A stretch of 64,000 bases of DNA from Enterococcus ureilyticus (GCF_001730315.1 NZ_MIKC01000004.1:62001-126000); one strand, 5' to 3'; counted from the first letter of the stretch, positions 1 through 9,218 are shown. Notes: generated by a model from the sequence alone, not told the origin. A program made the numbers and translations.

Positions 1-2
1 CA

Positions 3-1664
3 GAAATCAGTGCAAGTCAGTTCCAAGAGATGGTTCAGGCTGGTGCGAGTCGTCTGCATGTAAATGCAGAGTATGTCAACTCATTGAACGTTTTCCCTGT
101 GCCAGATGGCGATACAGGAACAAATATGAACTTATCTATGACGAGTGGAGCGAAAGCTGTAGCAGATTCTCGTTCTGAAAAAGTTGGAGAATTAACAACC
201 ATTCTTTCAAAGGGATTGTTGATGGGCGCTAGAGGAAATTCTGGTGTTATCTTATCACAATTATTCCGTGGTTTTTCTAAACAAATTCCAGATGTTGTGA
301 CGTTGAATGCAAAAGATTTAGCCGCAGCATTTACACATGGTGTAGAAACAGCTTATAAAGCAGTAATGAAACCTGTAGAAGGTACAATTTTGACTGTTTC
401 CCGTGAAGCTGCTCGTTCTGGAGAGCGTAAAGCCAAAGAAACCGATGACTGTATCGAAGTAATGGAAGCCGTTGTGAAAGGTGCAAAACGCGCTTTAGCG
501 AAAACACCAGATCTTTTACCTGTATTAAAAGAGGTCGGTGTAGTCGATAGTGGTGGTCAAGGGTTGTTATTTATTTACGAAGGTTTTTTAGAAGCTTTGT
601 CAGGTGAATTTTTAGCAACCGAAGTTTATGAGCCAAGTCCTGGTGAAATGGATGAGATGGTCAATGCTGAACATCACCGTGGAGTGAGTGGACACGTAGC
701 AACCGAAGATATCAAGTTTGGTTATTGTACAGAAATCATGGTTCAAATCGGAGAAGGTCCAACTGTTGATAGTGACTTCGATTATGAAACATTTAGAAAC
801 TACTTAAATGAATTAGGTGATTCTTTACTTGTCGTAAATGACGATGAAATCATCAAAGTTCACGTGCATACAGAACATCCCGGTGAGGTAATGAACTATG
901 GTCAAAAATTTGGCTCATTAGTGAAAATCAAAGTGGATAATATGCGTTTACAGCATGAGACGTTAGTTGAACATGATGCCAAAGCAGCTGTTACTAAAAA
1001 AGCGCGTGTTCCGTACGCTGTGATTGCAATTGCAGCAGGCCAAGGAGTTCAAGAATTGTTCCGTAGTCTTGGTGCAAGTTATATCATCAGCGGCGGTCAA
1101 ACGATGAACCCTAGTACAGAAGATATTTTGAAAGCTGTGAAAGAAGTCAATGCTGATCAAGTAATTATCTTACCTAACAACAAAAATATCTTCATGGCCG
1201 CGGATCAAGCAGCCGAAGTGGCAGATATTCCAGTAGCGGTTGTTCCAACCAAAACAATTTCTCAAGGAATGACAGCAATGCTTGCTTACAATGATCAACA
1301 AAGCCTTGAAGAAAACAAAACGATGATGACAGAAATGATCGAAAGTGTTGTGAGTGGGCAGGTAACAACGGCTGTACGTGACACAACGATTGATAATGTT
1401 GAAATCAAAAAAGATGACTATCTAGGAATGATTGACGGCAAAATCGTAGTATCTGAACCAGATATGTTCAAAGCATCATTGGATACACTAAAACGCATGA
1501 TCGATGAAGATACAGAAATCGTAACGATCATTGTCGGTGAAGGTGGCACAATGAAAGAAGCTGAAAAATTTGTAGAAGCCTTGACTGCTGAATATGAAGA
1601 TCTAGAAACCGAGATTCATGAAGGTGGACAACCAGTGTATCCATACCTATTTTCAGCGGAATAA
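3..1664 (+). CDS. fakA: Fatty acid kinase catalytic subunit FakA (DhaL/DAK2 domain), 5' end outside window
   Basis: FakA phosphorylates fatty acids presented by a DegV-family FakB protein, giving acyl-phosphate for PlsX/PlsY phospholipid synthesis in the cytosol. The N-terminal DhaL-type nucleotide-binding domain is seen in NVFPVPDGDTGTNMNLSM and in GARGNSGVILSQL. The C-terminal half has the FakA-specific domain and ends in PVYPYLFSAE. The first ATG in the window is at 30, but the open frame continues leftward to the edge (reading EISASQFQE), which matches the usual FakA N-terminus, so the true start lies just outside. About 553 residues are visible, close to the family's roughly 550. The nearby plsX and acpB genes fit a role in using exogenous fatty acids. 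The fakB partner is not in the window. Confidence 0.9.
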   Translation, partial: EISASQFQEMVQAGASRLHVNAEYVNSLNVFPVPDGDTGTNMNLSMTSGAKAVADSRSEKVGELTTILSKGLLMGARGNSGVILSQLFRGFSKQIPDVVTLNAKDLAAAFTHGVETAYKAVMKPVEGTILTVSREAARSGERKAKETDDCIEVMEAVVKGAKRALAKTPDLLPVLKEVGVVDSGGQGLLFIYEGFLEALSGEFLATEVYEPSPGEMDEMVNAEHHRGVSGHVATEDIKFGYCTEIMVQIGEGPTVDSDFDYETFRNYLNELGDSLLVVNDDEIIKVHVHTEHPGEVMNYGQKFGSLVKIKVDNMRLQHETLVEHDAKAAVTKKARVPYAVIAIAAGQGVQELFRSLGASYIISGGQTMNPSTEDILKAVKEVNADQVIILPNNKNIFMAADQAAEVADIPVAVVPTKTISQGMTAMLAYNDQQSLEENKTMMTEMIESVVSGQVTTAVRDTTIDNVEIKKDDYLGMIDGKIVVSEPDMFKASLDTLKRMIDEDTEIVTIIVGEGGTMKEAEKFVEALTAEYEDLETEIHEGGQPVYPYLFSAE

Positions 1665-1680
1665 CAAATGATTTATTGAA

Positions 1681-2012
1681 GAGGCTGGGACAGAAGCGTT
1701 TAATCCCCAGAAATAAGAAGGAATTCACGAAAATGACAAGAAACACAAAATGGTCAATTTCGATGTTGAATGATGCCTAATTAGTGTTTTTCAAATTTTA
1801 GTGACCAAGTAGGTACTGTGCAACATCAACTCATTCCTTGTTGTGTTTTACAGCAATTTCAGCTTATTTCCGAAGCTTTCAAAGCTTAGTGCTTTAGCAC
1901 TTAGAATTTGATGTAATCGAAGCGAAGCGTAGTGATTGCTTCTGCTCCACCGTTTATTCGTATTTAGGGTGTGATACAAAAGTAATTTTTACTTTTGTCC
2001 CACACCCTTTTT
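1681..2012 (+). repeat. Intergenic repeat starting GAGGCTGGGACAGAAG, ending in a terminator
   Basis: This fills most of the fakA-recG gap and has no ORF. It starts GAGGCTGGGACAGAAG, has AAATAAG early and CTTATTTCCGAAG later as inverted arms, then CCGTTTATTCG, and ends in a terminator. The same start, arms and CCGTTTATTCG block recur at 5921-6097 after acpB. This copy has a longer, unrelated central segment (about 1740-1860). Similar CTGGGACA-type intergenic repeats are common in Firmicutes genomes; their function is not established to my knowledge. Confidence 0.7.
1966..2012 (+). terminator. Rho-independent terminator at end of the repeat
   Basis: An imperfect 18-bp stem (AGGGTGTGATACAAAAGT against ACTTTTGTCCCACACCCT, two mismatches) is followed by TTTTTC. 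It probably ends the fakA transcript before recG. Confidence 0.75.
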
Positions 2013-2074
2013 CTTTAGAAAATAAACAAATGAAGAGTAAAACACGTATCTATTTAATGAGAGGAGGAAGAGTG

Positions 2075-4111
2075 GTGAACTTAGCGGATGATATCGGTGT
2101 CTTGACCGGCGTGGGTCCAAAACGTGCTGAGAATTTAAAAGAGTTAGGCATTTGTACAATCGAAGAGCTGTTGTCCTACTATCCTTTTCGCTATGATGAT
2201 ATCCAAGAAAAGGAATTAAATGAAATCCAAGATCAAGAAAAAGTTACACTAAAAGGTTTAGTTGTATCTGAACCAGTCGTGAGTCGTTACGGCTATAAAA
2301 AAAGTCGCATGATGTTTCGGATGATGCAAGACCACGCGGTGATCAATGTGTCCTTCTTTAATCAACCGTATTTAAAAGACAAAATCGTGATGTCTGAAGA
2401 AATCGCAGTTTATGGGAAATGGGACGCTAAACGAAAATCGTTGAATGGTATGAAAATTTTAGCAGCCAAAAATGATGGTGAGGATTTTGCTCCGATTTAT
2501 CATGTGAATAAAAAAGTTCGACAAAGCAGCTTGATTCAGCTGATTCGAACGGGCTTTGAAAAATATGGAGATCTTATTCCCGAAATTTTGCCGAAAGACT
2601 TGTTGGAGAAGTATCGTTTGATGCCGAGAAAAGAAGCGATGTTTGCGATGCATTTTCCTAGCGGTCCAGAAGACGGTCATCAAGCTAAGCGGCGTGTTGT
2701 TTTTGAAGAATTTTTCTTGTTTCAATTAAAAATGCAAGGTTTGAAAAGACAAGAAAAAGCAGAAAAAAATGGGTTGAGCATCCAATATGATGTGGAGCGC
2801 CTAAAATTATTTACACAAAAGCTTCCATTTGAACTGACAGCGGCTCAAAAGAAAGTGACGAATGAAATCTGCCGAGACTTGATGAGCCAAAACCATATGC
2901 AGCGTTTGTTGCAAGGGGATGTTGGGAGCGGTAAAACAGTTGTGGCAGCAATTGCTCTTTATGCCACGATGACAGCTGGCTTTCAAGGCGCTTTAATGGT
3001 ACCAACAGAGATTTTAGCACAACAGCATATGGAAAGTCTCCAGCAACTTTATGATCCTCTGGAAGTTAGGACAGCACTCTTAACGGGATCAACTAAAACA
3101 AAAGAGCGCCGAGAATTGCTTCAACAATTAGCGACAGGAGAAATCGATATTATTATCGGAACACATGCTTTGATCCAAGAAGATGTTATTTTTCATAAAT
3201 TGGGCTTGGTTATTACAGATGAGCAGCATCGGTTTGGTGTGAACCAACGGCGAATTTTAAGAGAAAAAGGGTTGAAGCCAGATGTCTTATTTATGACAGC
3301 TACACCTATCCCAAGAACGTTAGCCATTACAGCGTTTGGTGAGATGGATGTCTCGATCATTGATGAAATGCCAGCTGGTCGGATTCCGATAGAAACACGC
3401 TGGATTCGGCCACCGCAATTAGATACAGTTCTAGAATGGATGGGAAAAGAGCTGGCTCGTGGACATCAAGCCTATGTGATTTGTCCGTTGATCGAAGAAT
3501 CTGAAGCCTTAGATGTTAAAAATGCTACGGAGATTTTTGAGCATATGTCTGCTTTCTTTAATCCTACTTATCAGGTCGGGTTACTTCATGGCAAAATGAA
3601 AAATCAGGAAAAAGAAGAAATCATGCAGGAATTTAAAGAGAATAACTTGCAGCTTTTAGTTTCGACTACAGTAATCGAAGTAGGTGTCAATGTCCCCAAT
3701 GCCACTGTTATGCTGATCATGGATGCTGATCGTTTTGGTTTAGCTCAGCTGCATCAACTACGTGGTCGTGTTGGGCGAGGATCAGAAGCCTCTTATTGTA
3801 TTTTAGTCGCTAATCCCAAAAATGAAATGGGTGTAGAGCGGATGAAAATCATGACGGAAACGAATAATGGTTTTGTACTAAGTGAAAAAGATCTGGAATT
3901 GCGTGGGCCTGGTGAGGTATTTGGTGCTAGGCAATCTGGTGTTCCGCAATTTGCTGTGGGTGATATTGTAACGGATTTCAATATACTTGAAGTAGCTCGT
4001 CAAGAAGCTAGTATTATTTGGAAAAAAGAGCAGTGGTGGGTTTTACCAGAGTATCGTGGTGTTGCGGATAAAATTAAACCCAATGATGATGAGCAACAGT
4101 TTTTTGACTAA
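2075..4111 (+). CDS. recG: ATP-dependent DNA helicase RecG
   Basis: RecG is a superfamily 2 helicase that remodels stalled replication forks and branch-migrates Holliday junctions. Visible features are the N-terminal helix-hairpin-helix-like LTGVGPKRAENLKELG, the wedge/OB domain, Walker A GDVGSGKTVVA near residue 281, the RecG-typical DEQHRFGV motif II, and motif VI QLRGRVGRG. I chose the GTG at 2075 because AGGAGG sits about 8 bases upstream and the protein then begins MNLADDIGVL, as in other RecG proteins. An ATG at 2030 would add 15 residues without a good ribosome site. The resulting 678 residues match the family length. It follows a terminator, so it is probably transcribed separately from fakA. 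Confidence 0.96.
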   Translation: MNLADDIGVLTGVGPKRAENLKELGICTIEELLSYYPFRYDDIQEKELNEIQDQEKVTLKGLVVSEPVVSRYGYKKSRMMFRMMQDHAVINVSFFNQPYLKDKIVMSEEIAVYGKWDAKRKSLNGMKILAAKNDGEDFAPIYHVNKKVRQSSLIQLIRTGFEKYGDLIPEILPKDLLEKYRLMPRKEAMFAMHFPSGPEDGHQAKRRVVFEEFFLFQLKMQGLKRQEKAEKNGLSIQYDVERLKLFTQKLPFELTAAQKKVTNEICRDLMSQNHMQRLLQGDVGSGKTVVAAIALYATMTAGFQGALMVPTEILAQQHMESLQQLYDPLEVRTALLTGSTKTKERRELLQQLATGEIDIIIGTHALIQEDVIFHKLGLVITDEQHRFGVNQRRILREKGLKPDVLFMTATPIPRTLAITAFGEMDVSIIDEMPAGRIPIETRWIRPPQLDTVLEWMGKELARGHQAYVICPLIEESEALDVKNATEIFEHMSAFFNPTYQVGLLHGKMKNQEKEEIMQEFKENNLQLLVSTTVIEVGVNVPNATVMLIMDADRFGLAQLHQLRGRVGRGSEASYCILVANPKNEMGVERMKIMTETNNGFVLSEKDLELRGPGEVFGARQSGVPQFAVGDIVTDFNILEVARQEASIIWKKEQWWVLPEYRGVADKIKPNDDEQQFFD

Positions 4112-4139
4112 TCGTATTGAGACGGTGTGAGGAGTTGAA

Positions 4140-4414
4140 ATGAGAGTTAAACGCTTCGTTCTGCTTTTCGTGATCCAGCTACACAAAGCAACTCTCAAGG
4201 AAAATAGATAATCTGTCTATGAAACAAAAAGAGCGTTTCCTAGTCAGAGTCCTAATTTTCATGAGAGTTAACCGCTTCGTTCCGCTTTTCGATGATCCAG
4301 CTGCACGAAGCAACTCTCAAGGAAAATAGATAATCTGTCTATGAAACAAAAGAGCGTTTCCTAGTCAGAGTCCTAATTTTCATGAGAGCTAAACGCTTCG
4401 TTCCGCTTTTCGAT
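4140..4414 (+). repeat. 121-bp tandem repeat, two full copies plus partial third
   Basis: Copies start at 4140, 4261 and 4382 (the third is cut after about 33 bp), each with ATGAGAG(T/C)TAA(A/C)CGCTTCGTT. Inside each full copy GAGAGTT plus GCTTCGT can pair with ACGAAGC plus AACTCTC, a bulged 14-bp stem. Copy 1 has ACAAAGC in the 3' arm, which keeps pairing as G-U. The unit fills the recG-plsX gap of about 346 bp, which has no ORF. A degenerate relative lies near 19916-19960. Confidence 0.85.
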
Positions 4415-4457
4415 ATGTTATACTATTTATTGTAATTTACCTAGGAGGGACTATTTT

Positions 4458-5456
4458 ATGAAGATTGCAGTTGATGCAATGGGTGGCGATCATGCACCGC
4501 AGGCGATTATTGAAGGTGTGATGCTAGCCAAGCAGGATTTTCCTGAGATTGAGTTTTTACTTTATGGAAAAGAAGATGAAATTAAAAAGTATGTAACCGA
4601 TGAAACGAATATTACGATTATTCATACAGATGAGAAAATCAATAGTGACGATGAGCCGGTTAAGGCGATTCGTCGTAAGAAAACCGCTTCGATGGTTCTA
4701 GCTGCTCAAGCGGTTAAGAATGGTGAGGCGGACGCGATTTTTTCTGCTGGGAATACTGGAGCATTATTAGCAGCAGGTTTGTTTATCGTGGGACGAATCA
4801 AGAATGTTGAGCGTCCTGGTTTGATGTCTACTTTGCCAGTTATCGGTCAACCAGATGGCGGCTTTGACATGTTGGATTTAGGTGCGAATGCTGATAATAA
4901 ACCGGAACATCTTGTTCAGTATGCTGTGTTAGGTTCTTTTTATGCTGAAAAAGTGAGAAATATCGCGACACCTCGTGTTGCTCTTTTGAACAATGGTTCT
5001 GAAGAAACGAAGGGGAGCGAATTAACGAAAAAAGCATTTGAGTTGCTATCAGAAGAAGACAGTATCAATTTTATTGGAAACGTAGAAGCGCGTGATTTAT
5101 TAAGTGGCGCTGCTGATGTTGTTGTGACCGACGGCTTTACAGGCAATGCCGTGCTAAAATCGATTGAAGGAACAGCACTAAATATGATGGGGCTTTTAAA
5201 GTCCTCAATTCTTGCAGAAGGATTTAAAGGCAAAATGGGCGCATTACTTTTAAAAAATGCCTTACGTGGGATGAAAGATGAAATGGATTACTCTAAACAT
5301 GGCGGAGCCGTTTTATTTGGGTTGAAAGCACCTGTTATCAAAACACACGGATCAACAGGACCAGAAGCTGTTCGCTATACTATTCGTCAAATTCAGACAA
5401 TGTTAAAAACCGAAGTTGTACCCCAGCTTGTCAGCTATTATGAAACAAAAGAATAA
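4458..5456 (+). CDS. plsX: Phosphate acyltransferase PlsX
   Basis: PlsX interconverts acyl-ACP and acyl-phosphate; acyl-phosphate is the donor for PlsY in the first step of phosphatidic acid synthesis. The protein starts [20 protein letters not shown], the family hallmark, and contains [12 protein letters not shown] and [18 protein letters not shown]. Its 332 residues are the normal length. The ATG at 4458 has AGGAGG upstream (about 4444). It lies 143 bp before acpB, whose product is the acyl carrier it is expected to work with. PlsX is a peripheral membrane enzyme. Confidence 0.96.
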   Translation: MKIAVDAMGGDHAPQAIIEGVMLAKQDFPEIEFLLYGKEDEIKKYVTDETNITIIHTDEKINSDDEPVKAIRRKKTASMVLAAQAVKNGEADAIFSAGNTGALLAAGLFIVGRIKNVERPGLMSTLPVIGQPDGGFDMLDLGANADNKPEHLVQYAVLGSFYAEKVRNIATPRVALLNNGSEETKGSELTKKAFELLSEEDSINFIGNVEARDLLSGAADVVVTDGFTGNAVLKSIEGTALNMMGLLKSSILAEGFKGKMGALLLKNALRGMKDEMDYSKHGGAVLFGLKAPVIKTHGSTGPEAVRYTIRQIQTMLKTEVVPQLVSYYETKE

Positions 5457-5508
5457 CCATTTTCGCAACCTGTTTGCAACCGTATTGTAATGTTTTTGCA
5501 AAAAAAGA

Positions 5509-5537
5509 TGGACAAATCGATTATTTGTGAGTACAAT
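5509..5537 (+). promoter_or_regulatory. acpB promoter with a palindrome in its spacer
   Basis: TGGACA (5509-5514), a 17-bp spacer and TACAAT (5532-5537) form a good sigma-A promoter just before acpB. A perfect inverted repeat ACAAAT-CGATT-ATTTGT occupies 5512-5528, between and overlapping the two promoter boxes, an ideal repressor position. FabT control of acpB is known in E. faecalis; that this palindrome is the FabT site is inference. Confidence 0.65.
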
Positions 5538-5544
5538 GTATCAT

Positions 5545-5574
5545 AGCGTTTAACTCAATCGTGAGGAACGCTTT
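5545..5574 (+). promoter_or_regulatory. Hairpin between plsX and acpB
   Basis: AGCGTT and CTCA can pair with TGAG and AACGCT, and the stem is followed by a short TTTT. It lies between the acpB promoter and its ribosome site, so it could be a weak terminator for plsX readthrough or a 5' stabilising stem. The U-tract is short, so termination would be partial at best. Confidence 0.4.
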
Positions 5575-5599
5575 TCAAAAGCAGTGGAGGTGAATACAG

Positions 5600-5839
5600 T
5601 TGAGTCGTGAAGAAGTACTTGAAAAAGTAGCGAAGATTATCTCAAACCACTTTGATATTGAAGCTGAGAAAGTGACAGATCAATTAAACATTAAAGATGA
5701 CTTGAATGCAGATTCGATTAGTGTAATGGAATTTGTTTTAGAACTTGAAGACGAGTTTGGTACAGAAATTTCTGATGAAGATGCAGAACAAATTGAAACA
5801 GTTGGTGCTGCTGTAGATTATATTATGAATCACTTATAA
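5600..5839 (+). CDS. acpB: Auxiliary acyl carrier protein AcpB
   Basis: Small acidic acyl carrier protein of 79 residues. The phosphopantetheine serine is Ser39 in [12 protein letters not shown]; the canonical motif is DSL, so the Ile after the serine is a small departure. Start is a TTG with GGAGG 9 bases upstream. In E. faecalis a second ACP gene beside plsX (acpB) is separate from the fatty acid synthesis cluster acpA and is needed for control of lipid synthesis by exogenous fatty acids; this gene has the same position and is assigned by that context. With fakA and plsX nearby, the segment looks like the exogenous fatty acid incorporation side of lipid metabolism. Confidence 0.88.
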   Translation: MSREEVLEKVAKIISNHFDIEAEKVTDQLNIKDDLNADSISVMEFVLELEDEFGTEISDEDAEQIETVGAAVDYIMNHL

Positions 5840-5871
5840 TTTAAAAAATGCAAAATGAGGTTGTGCCAAAG

Positions 5872-5908
5872 GTTGAGTAGGTTATTTTCAAAAACTCGAC
5901 TTTTTTCA
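5872..5908 (+). terminator. Terminator after acpB
   Basis: GTTGAGT and ACTCGAC pair around an AT-rich loop and are followed by TTTTTT. It ends the plsX-acpB transcript. Confidence 0.65.
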
Positions 5909-5920
5909 CATTATCACAAA

Positions 5921-6097
5921 AGAGGCTGGGACAGAAGTGTTTAACTCCGAGAAATAAGAGGGATTTTACGAAAATTGCTCTTCAAATTTTTGTGGATTTC
6001 AACTTATTTCCGAAGGAGTTGCTTTTGCTCCCGCCGTTTATTCGGATTCTTTGAGTCTGAGATATAACTCGTAGAGTTATGTCTCAGACTTTTTTTG
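5921..6097 (+). repeat. Second GAGGCTGGGACAGAAG intergenic repeat with terminal terminator
   Basis: A shorter copy of the element at 1681-2012: the same start, the same AAATAAG/CTTATTTCCGAAGG arms, the same CCGTTTATTCGGAT, and a terminal hairpin at 6054-6097 (17-bp stem AGTCTGAGATATAACTC with one G-U, then seven T). The arms are conserved while the centre is not. No ORF. Confidence 0.7.
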
Positions 6098-6131
6098 TGT
6101 GTTTCGAAATAAATATACTTTTACCAAAATG

Positions 6132-6160
6132 TTGCATTTTTTGTAAATCTTATATACAAT
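6132..6160 (+). promoter_or_regulatory. Promoter for the opp operon
   Basis: TTGCAT (6132-6137), a 17-bp spacer and TACAAT (6155-6160). The remaining leader of about 120 bp before oppD shows no other clear structure. Confidence 0.6.
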
Positions 6161-6285
6161 TGCATAAAAAAGATTACAATAAGGTTGTTGAAGCGTTTTT
6201 TATGTAATGGATTAGCAATTTTATTCTATGATAAATAGTTTTTAGTATGACGAACTGTAAAGTCGATAATAAGGGGTGGATTAAT

Positions 6286-7293
6286 GTGAGTGATGGCAGT
6301 CAATTATTGGATATTCAACATCTTCACACTGGATTTAGAATCAAAGATGAGTATTATGATGCAGTAGATGATGTGTCATTTGAGCTAGAAAATAATGAAA
6401 TTTTCGCAATCGTTGGTGAATCGGGTTGTGGCAAAAGCACATTAGCAACAACGATTATGGGATTACATGATGCAAACTATAGTCGTGTGACTGGGGAAAT
6501 TTTCTATAAAGAGCTAAACTTAACTACGTTTAACGAAGAGCTATACAACAAAATACGTGGGAATGACATTGGTATGATTTTTCAAGATCCATTGTCAGCA
6601 CTCAATCCTTTAATGCGGATTGATGATCAAATCAAGGAAAGCTTAACCTATCATACTGATATGAATGCAGAACAAATGCAAGCAAGGGTAATGGAGTTGT
6701 TGCAGCAAGTTGGCATTCCAAATCCAGAACGAGTGGGCAGACAGTATCCTCATGAGTTGTCTGGAGGAATGCGTCAACGTGTCATTATCGCGATAGCAAT
6801 TGCCTGTAAACCTGCTATCATCATTGCCGATGAACCCACAACGGCACTAGATGTAACGATTCAAGCACAAATTTTGGATTTACTTAAGGATCTACAAGAA
6901 GAAACGGGTTCAGGAATTATTTTGATTACTCATGATTTAGGTGTGGTAGCAGAAATGGCAGATAAGGTAGCGGTGATGTATGCGGGACAATTTGTTGAGG
7001 TTGCGACAGCTGAAGAATTATTCAGCAATCCGAAACATCCATACACACGTTCTTTACTACAATCAATTCCGCAAGAAAATTCAGATGATAGTCAATTACA
7101 TGTGATCGAAGGCGTAGTCCCTTCATTGAGTAAATTACCAAGAGAAGGGTGTCGTTTTGCGCCAAGAATTCCTTGGATTCCAGAGGATGCTCATGAAGCA
7201 GAACCAACTTTGCATGAAGTGTCAGAGGGCCATTTTGTCCGCTGTACCTGTTATCAGCATTTCCATTTTAGAGACGATCAGGAGGAAGTATAA
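6286..7293 (+). CDS. oppD: Oligopeptide ABC transporter ATPase OppD
   Basis: One of two ATPases that power oligopeptide uptake at the inner face of the membrane. It has Walker A GESGCGKSTLATT, the Q-loop MIFQDPLSALNP, signature LSGGMRQRV and Walker B IIIADEPTTALD, plus the C-terminal OppD/F extension ending in a cysteine-containing region (REGCRFAPR, RCTC). I chose the GTG at 6286 (protein starts MSDGSQLLDIQ) because AAGGGGTGG is 6-8 bases upstream; an in-frame ATG at 6247 lacks a ribosome site. 335 residues, normal for OppD. The stop overlaps the oppF start by one base, so the two are translationally coupled. Confidence 0.93.
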   Translation: MSDGSQLLDIQHLHTGFRIKDEYYDAVDDVSFELENNEIFAIVGESGCGKSTLATTIMGLHDANYSRVTGEIFYKELNLTTFNEELYNKIRGNDIGMIFQDPLSALNPLMRIDDQIKESLTYHTDMNAEQMQARVMELLQQVGIPNPERVGRQYPHELSGGMRQRVIIAIAIACKPAIIIADEPTTALDVTIQAQILDLLKDLQEETGSGIILITHDLGVVAEMADKVAVMYAGQFVEVATAEELFSNPKHPYTRSLLQSIPQENSDDSQLHVIEGVVPSLSKLPREGCRFAPRIPWIPEDAHEAEPTLHEVSEGHFVRCTCYQHFHFRDDQEEV

Positions 7294-8270
7294 TGGCAGA
7301 AATTATTCAAATCAAAGACTTGAAAGTTCATTATCCGATCCGTAGTGGTTTCTTTAACAGAGTGACTGATCATGTATTAGCCGTTGATGGAGTTGATTTT
7401 ATCATTGAAAAAGGCAAAACATATGGTTTAGTCGGTGAATCAGGTTCTGGTAAATCCACTACTGGAAAAGCAATCATTGGCTTAGAGAAAGTAACGAGCG
7501 GTAGCATTTCCTATCAAGACAAGGACGTGACAAAAGCGCACAATCGAAAAGCGTTGCACTATAACAAAGACGTGCAGATGATTTTTCAAGATTCTATGTC
7601 TAGTTTAAATCCTAAAAAAAGAGTATTGGATATTATCGCAGAACCAATTCGTAATTTTGAACGTTTAAGTATTCAAGAGGAGAAGAAGAAGGTTCAGGGG
7701 CTTTTAGATATCGTAGGAATGCCGGAAGATGCGTTGTACAAATATCCGCATGAGTTTTCTGGAGGTCAGCGTCAACGTTTAGGTGTTGCTCGAGCAGTCG
7801 CAACGAATCCTAAATTGATCATTGCGGATGAACCCGTGTCAGCTTTAGACCTATCTGTCCAAGCACAAGTATTGAATTTTATGAAAAATATTCAGGAAGA
7901 GTATGGATTGAGTTATTTGTTTATCTCCCATGACCTCGGAGTTGTCAAACATATGTGTGATAATATCGCGATTATGTACAAAGGTCGTTTTGTAGAAATC
8001 GGTTCCCGAAAAGATATTTACACGAACCCTCAGCATATATATACAAAACGATTACTGTCAGCTATTCCTAAAATCGATGTGGCTCATCGAGAAGAACATA
8101 AAGCGGAGCGGCGCCGAATTGAACAAGAGTATCATGCGTATCAAGAAGAGTATTATGATCAAAATGGTCGTGTCTATGATTTACATAAAATCAGTGAGAC
8201 ACATCAAGTGGCATTAAAAGACGGAGGTGCAAGCGAATGTGGAAAACGATTTTGCGACGAATCCTGTTGA
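7293..8270 (+). CDS. oppF: Oligopeptide ABC transporter ATPase OppF
   Basis: Second ATPase of the Opp importer, forming a heterodimer with OppD. It has Walker A GESGSGKSTTGKA, Q-loop MIFQDSMSSLNPKKR, signature FSGGQRQRLG and Walker B IIADEPVSALD. The C-terminus is long and charged (around RREEHK to YDLHKISE) and ends with SECGKRFCDESC. 325 residues. The start overlaps the oppD stop, with GGAGG just upstream (7280-7284), and its 3' end overlaps oppB by 34 bases, so the operon is tightly packed. Confidence 0.93.
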   Translation: MAEIIQIKDLKVHYPIRSGFFNRVTDHVLAVDGVDFIIEKGKTYGLVGESGSGKSTTGKAIIGLEKVTSGSISYQDKDVTKAHNRKALHYNKDVQMIFQDSMSSLNPKKRVLDIIAEPIRNFERLSIQEEKKKVQGLLDIVGMPEDALYKYPHEFSGGQRQRLGVARAVATNPKLIIADEPVSALDLSVQAQVLNFMKNIQEEYGLSYLFISHDLGVVKHMCDNIAIMYKGRFVEIGSRKDIYTNPQHIYTKRLLSAIPKIDVAHREEHKAERRRIEQEYHAYQEEYYDQNGRVYDLHKISETHQVALKDGGASECGKRFCDESC

Positions 8271-9199
8271 TGATTCCTCAAGTGCTGATTTTGAGCGTAT
8301 TGATTTTTATTTTAGCCAAAATGATGCCAGGAGACCCTTTTTCAGGGTTGATTCAACCGGGAACAGATCCTGCCCAAATTGAAATGTTGCGGGAGAAAGC
8401 TGGATTATATGATCCATGGTATACACAATATTTTCGTTGGTTAGTCAATGCTCTGCAAGGTGATTTTGGTGCCAGCTATCAATATAAAATTCCAGTAGCA
8501 AATTTAATTAGTGAACGGGCGATGAATACGATTTGGCTATCGCTGTTGACAGTTATTTTGACCTATGCGATTGCGTTGCCTTTAGGTGTATTATCAGGAA
8601 GATATCAAAATTCTAAATTTGATAAAGCGGTCGTGGTGTATAACTTTTTTAGTTTTGCCGTCCCTAGTTTTGTTTTTGCTTTAATTATTCTTTTCTTTTT
8701 CGGTTATCGACTAGGTTGGTTTCCAACACTAGGTTCCGTATCACCTGATGTTGAACCGGGAACGATTGCTTACTTATGGAGTCGTGCATACCACTTGATT
8801 TTACCGGCGATTACATCTGCATTATTGGCAACGGCGGTTACGATTCAATACTTAAGAAGTGAAGTGATTGACTTAAAATCGAGTGATTTTGTAAGGACAG
8901 CGCGAGCAAAAGGAGTGCCAACGAAAAAGATTTTTACACGACATATTTTTAGGAACGCATCTTTGCCGATTGCTTCGATGGCTGGCTATGAAATTACTGG
9001 TTTACTGGGTGGGTCAGTTGTGATTGAACGTATTTTTGGTTTTCCAGGAATGGGAAATTTATTTATCACTTCAATCACGCAAAGAGATTATAGTGTAGTG
9101 ACCGCTCTTATTTTAATTTATGGACTAGCAACCTTATTTGGGACACTTATTTCTGATATTATCATGAGCGCTATAGACCCTAGGATCAGAGTACAGTGA
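8237..9199 (+). CDS. oppB: Oligopeptide ABC transporter permease OppB
   Basis: Membrane permease with about six transmembrane helices. The N-terminal hydrophobic segment LLMIPQVLILSVLIFILAK is followed by the periplasm-type loop (MMPGDPF) typical of OppB, and the EAA-type coupling loop is in VRTARAKGVPTKKIFTRHI. 320 residues, a standard length. The ATG at 8237 lies within the end of oppF with GGAGG at about 8223. It pairs with OppC to form the pore. Confidence 0.93.
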   Translation: MWKTILRRILLMIPQVLILSVLIFILAKMMPGDPFSGLIQPGTDPAQIEMLREKAGLYDPWYTQYFRWLVNALQGDFGASYQYKIPVANLISERAMNTIWLSLLTVILTYAIALPLGVLSGRYQNSKFDKAVVVYNFFSFAVPSFVFALIILFFFGYRLGWFPTLGSVSPDVEPGTIAYLWSRAYHLILPAITSALLATAVTIQYLRSEVIDLKSSDFVRTARAKGVPTKKIFTRHIFRNASLPIASMAGYEITGLLGGSVVIERIFGFPGMGNLFITSITQRDYSVVTALILIYGLATLFGTLISDIIMSAIDPRIRVQ

Positions 9200-9218
9200 A
9201 TGGAGAGGTGATTACATT

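Noticed and set aside
1-29. ATG at 30 as the true start of fakA
   Set aside because: The frame is open upstream to the window edge and reads EISASQFQE, matching known FakA N-termini, so the gene begins outside.
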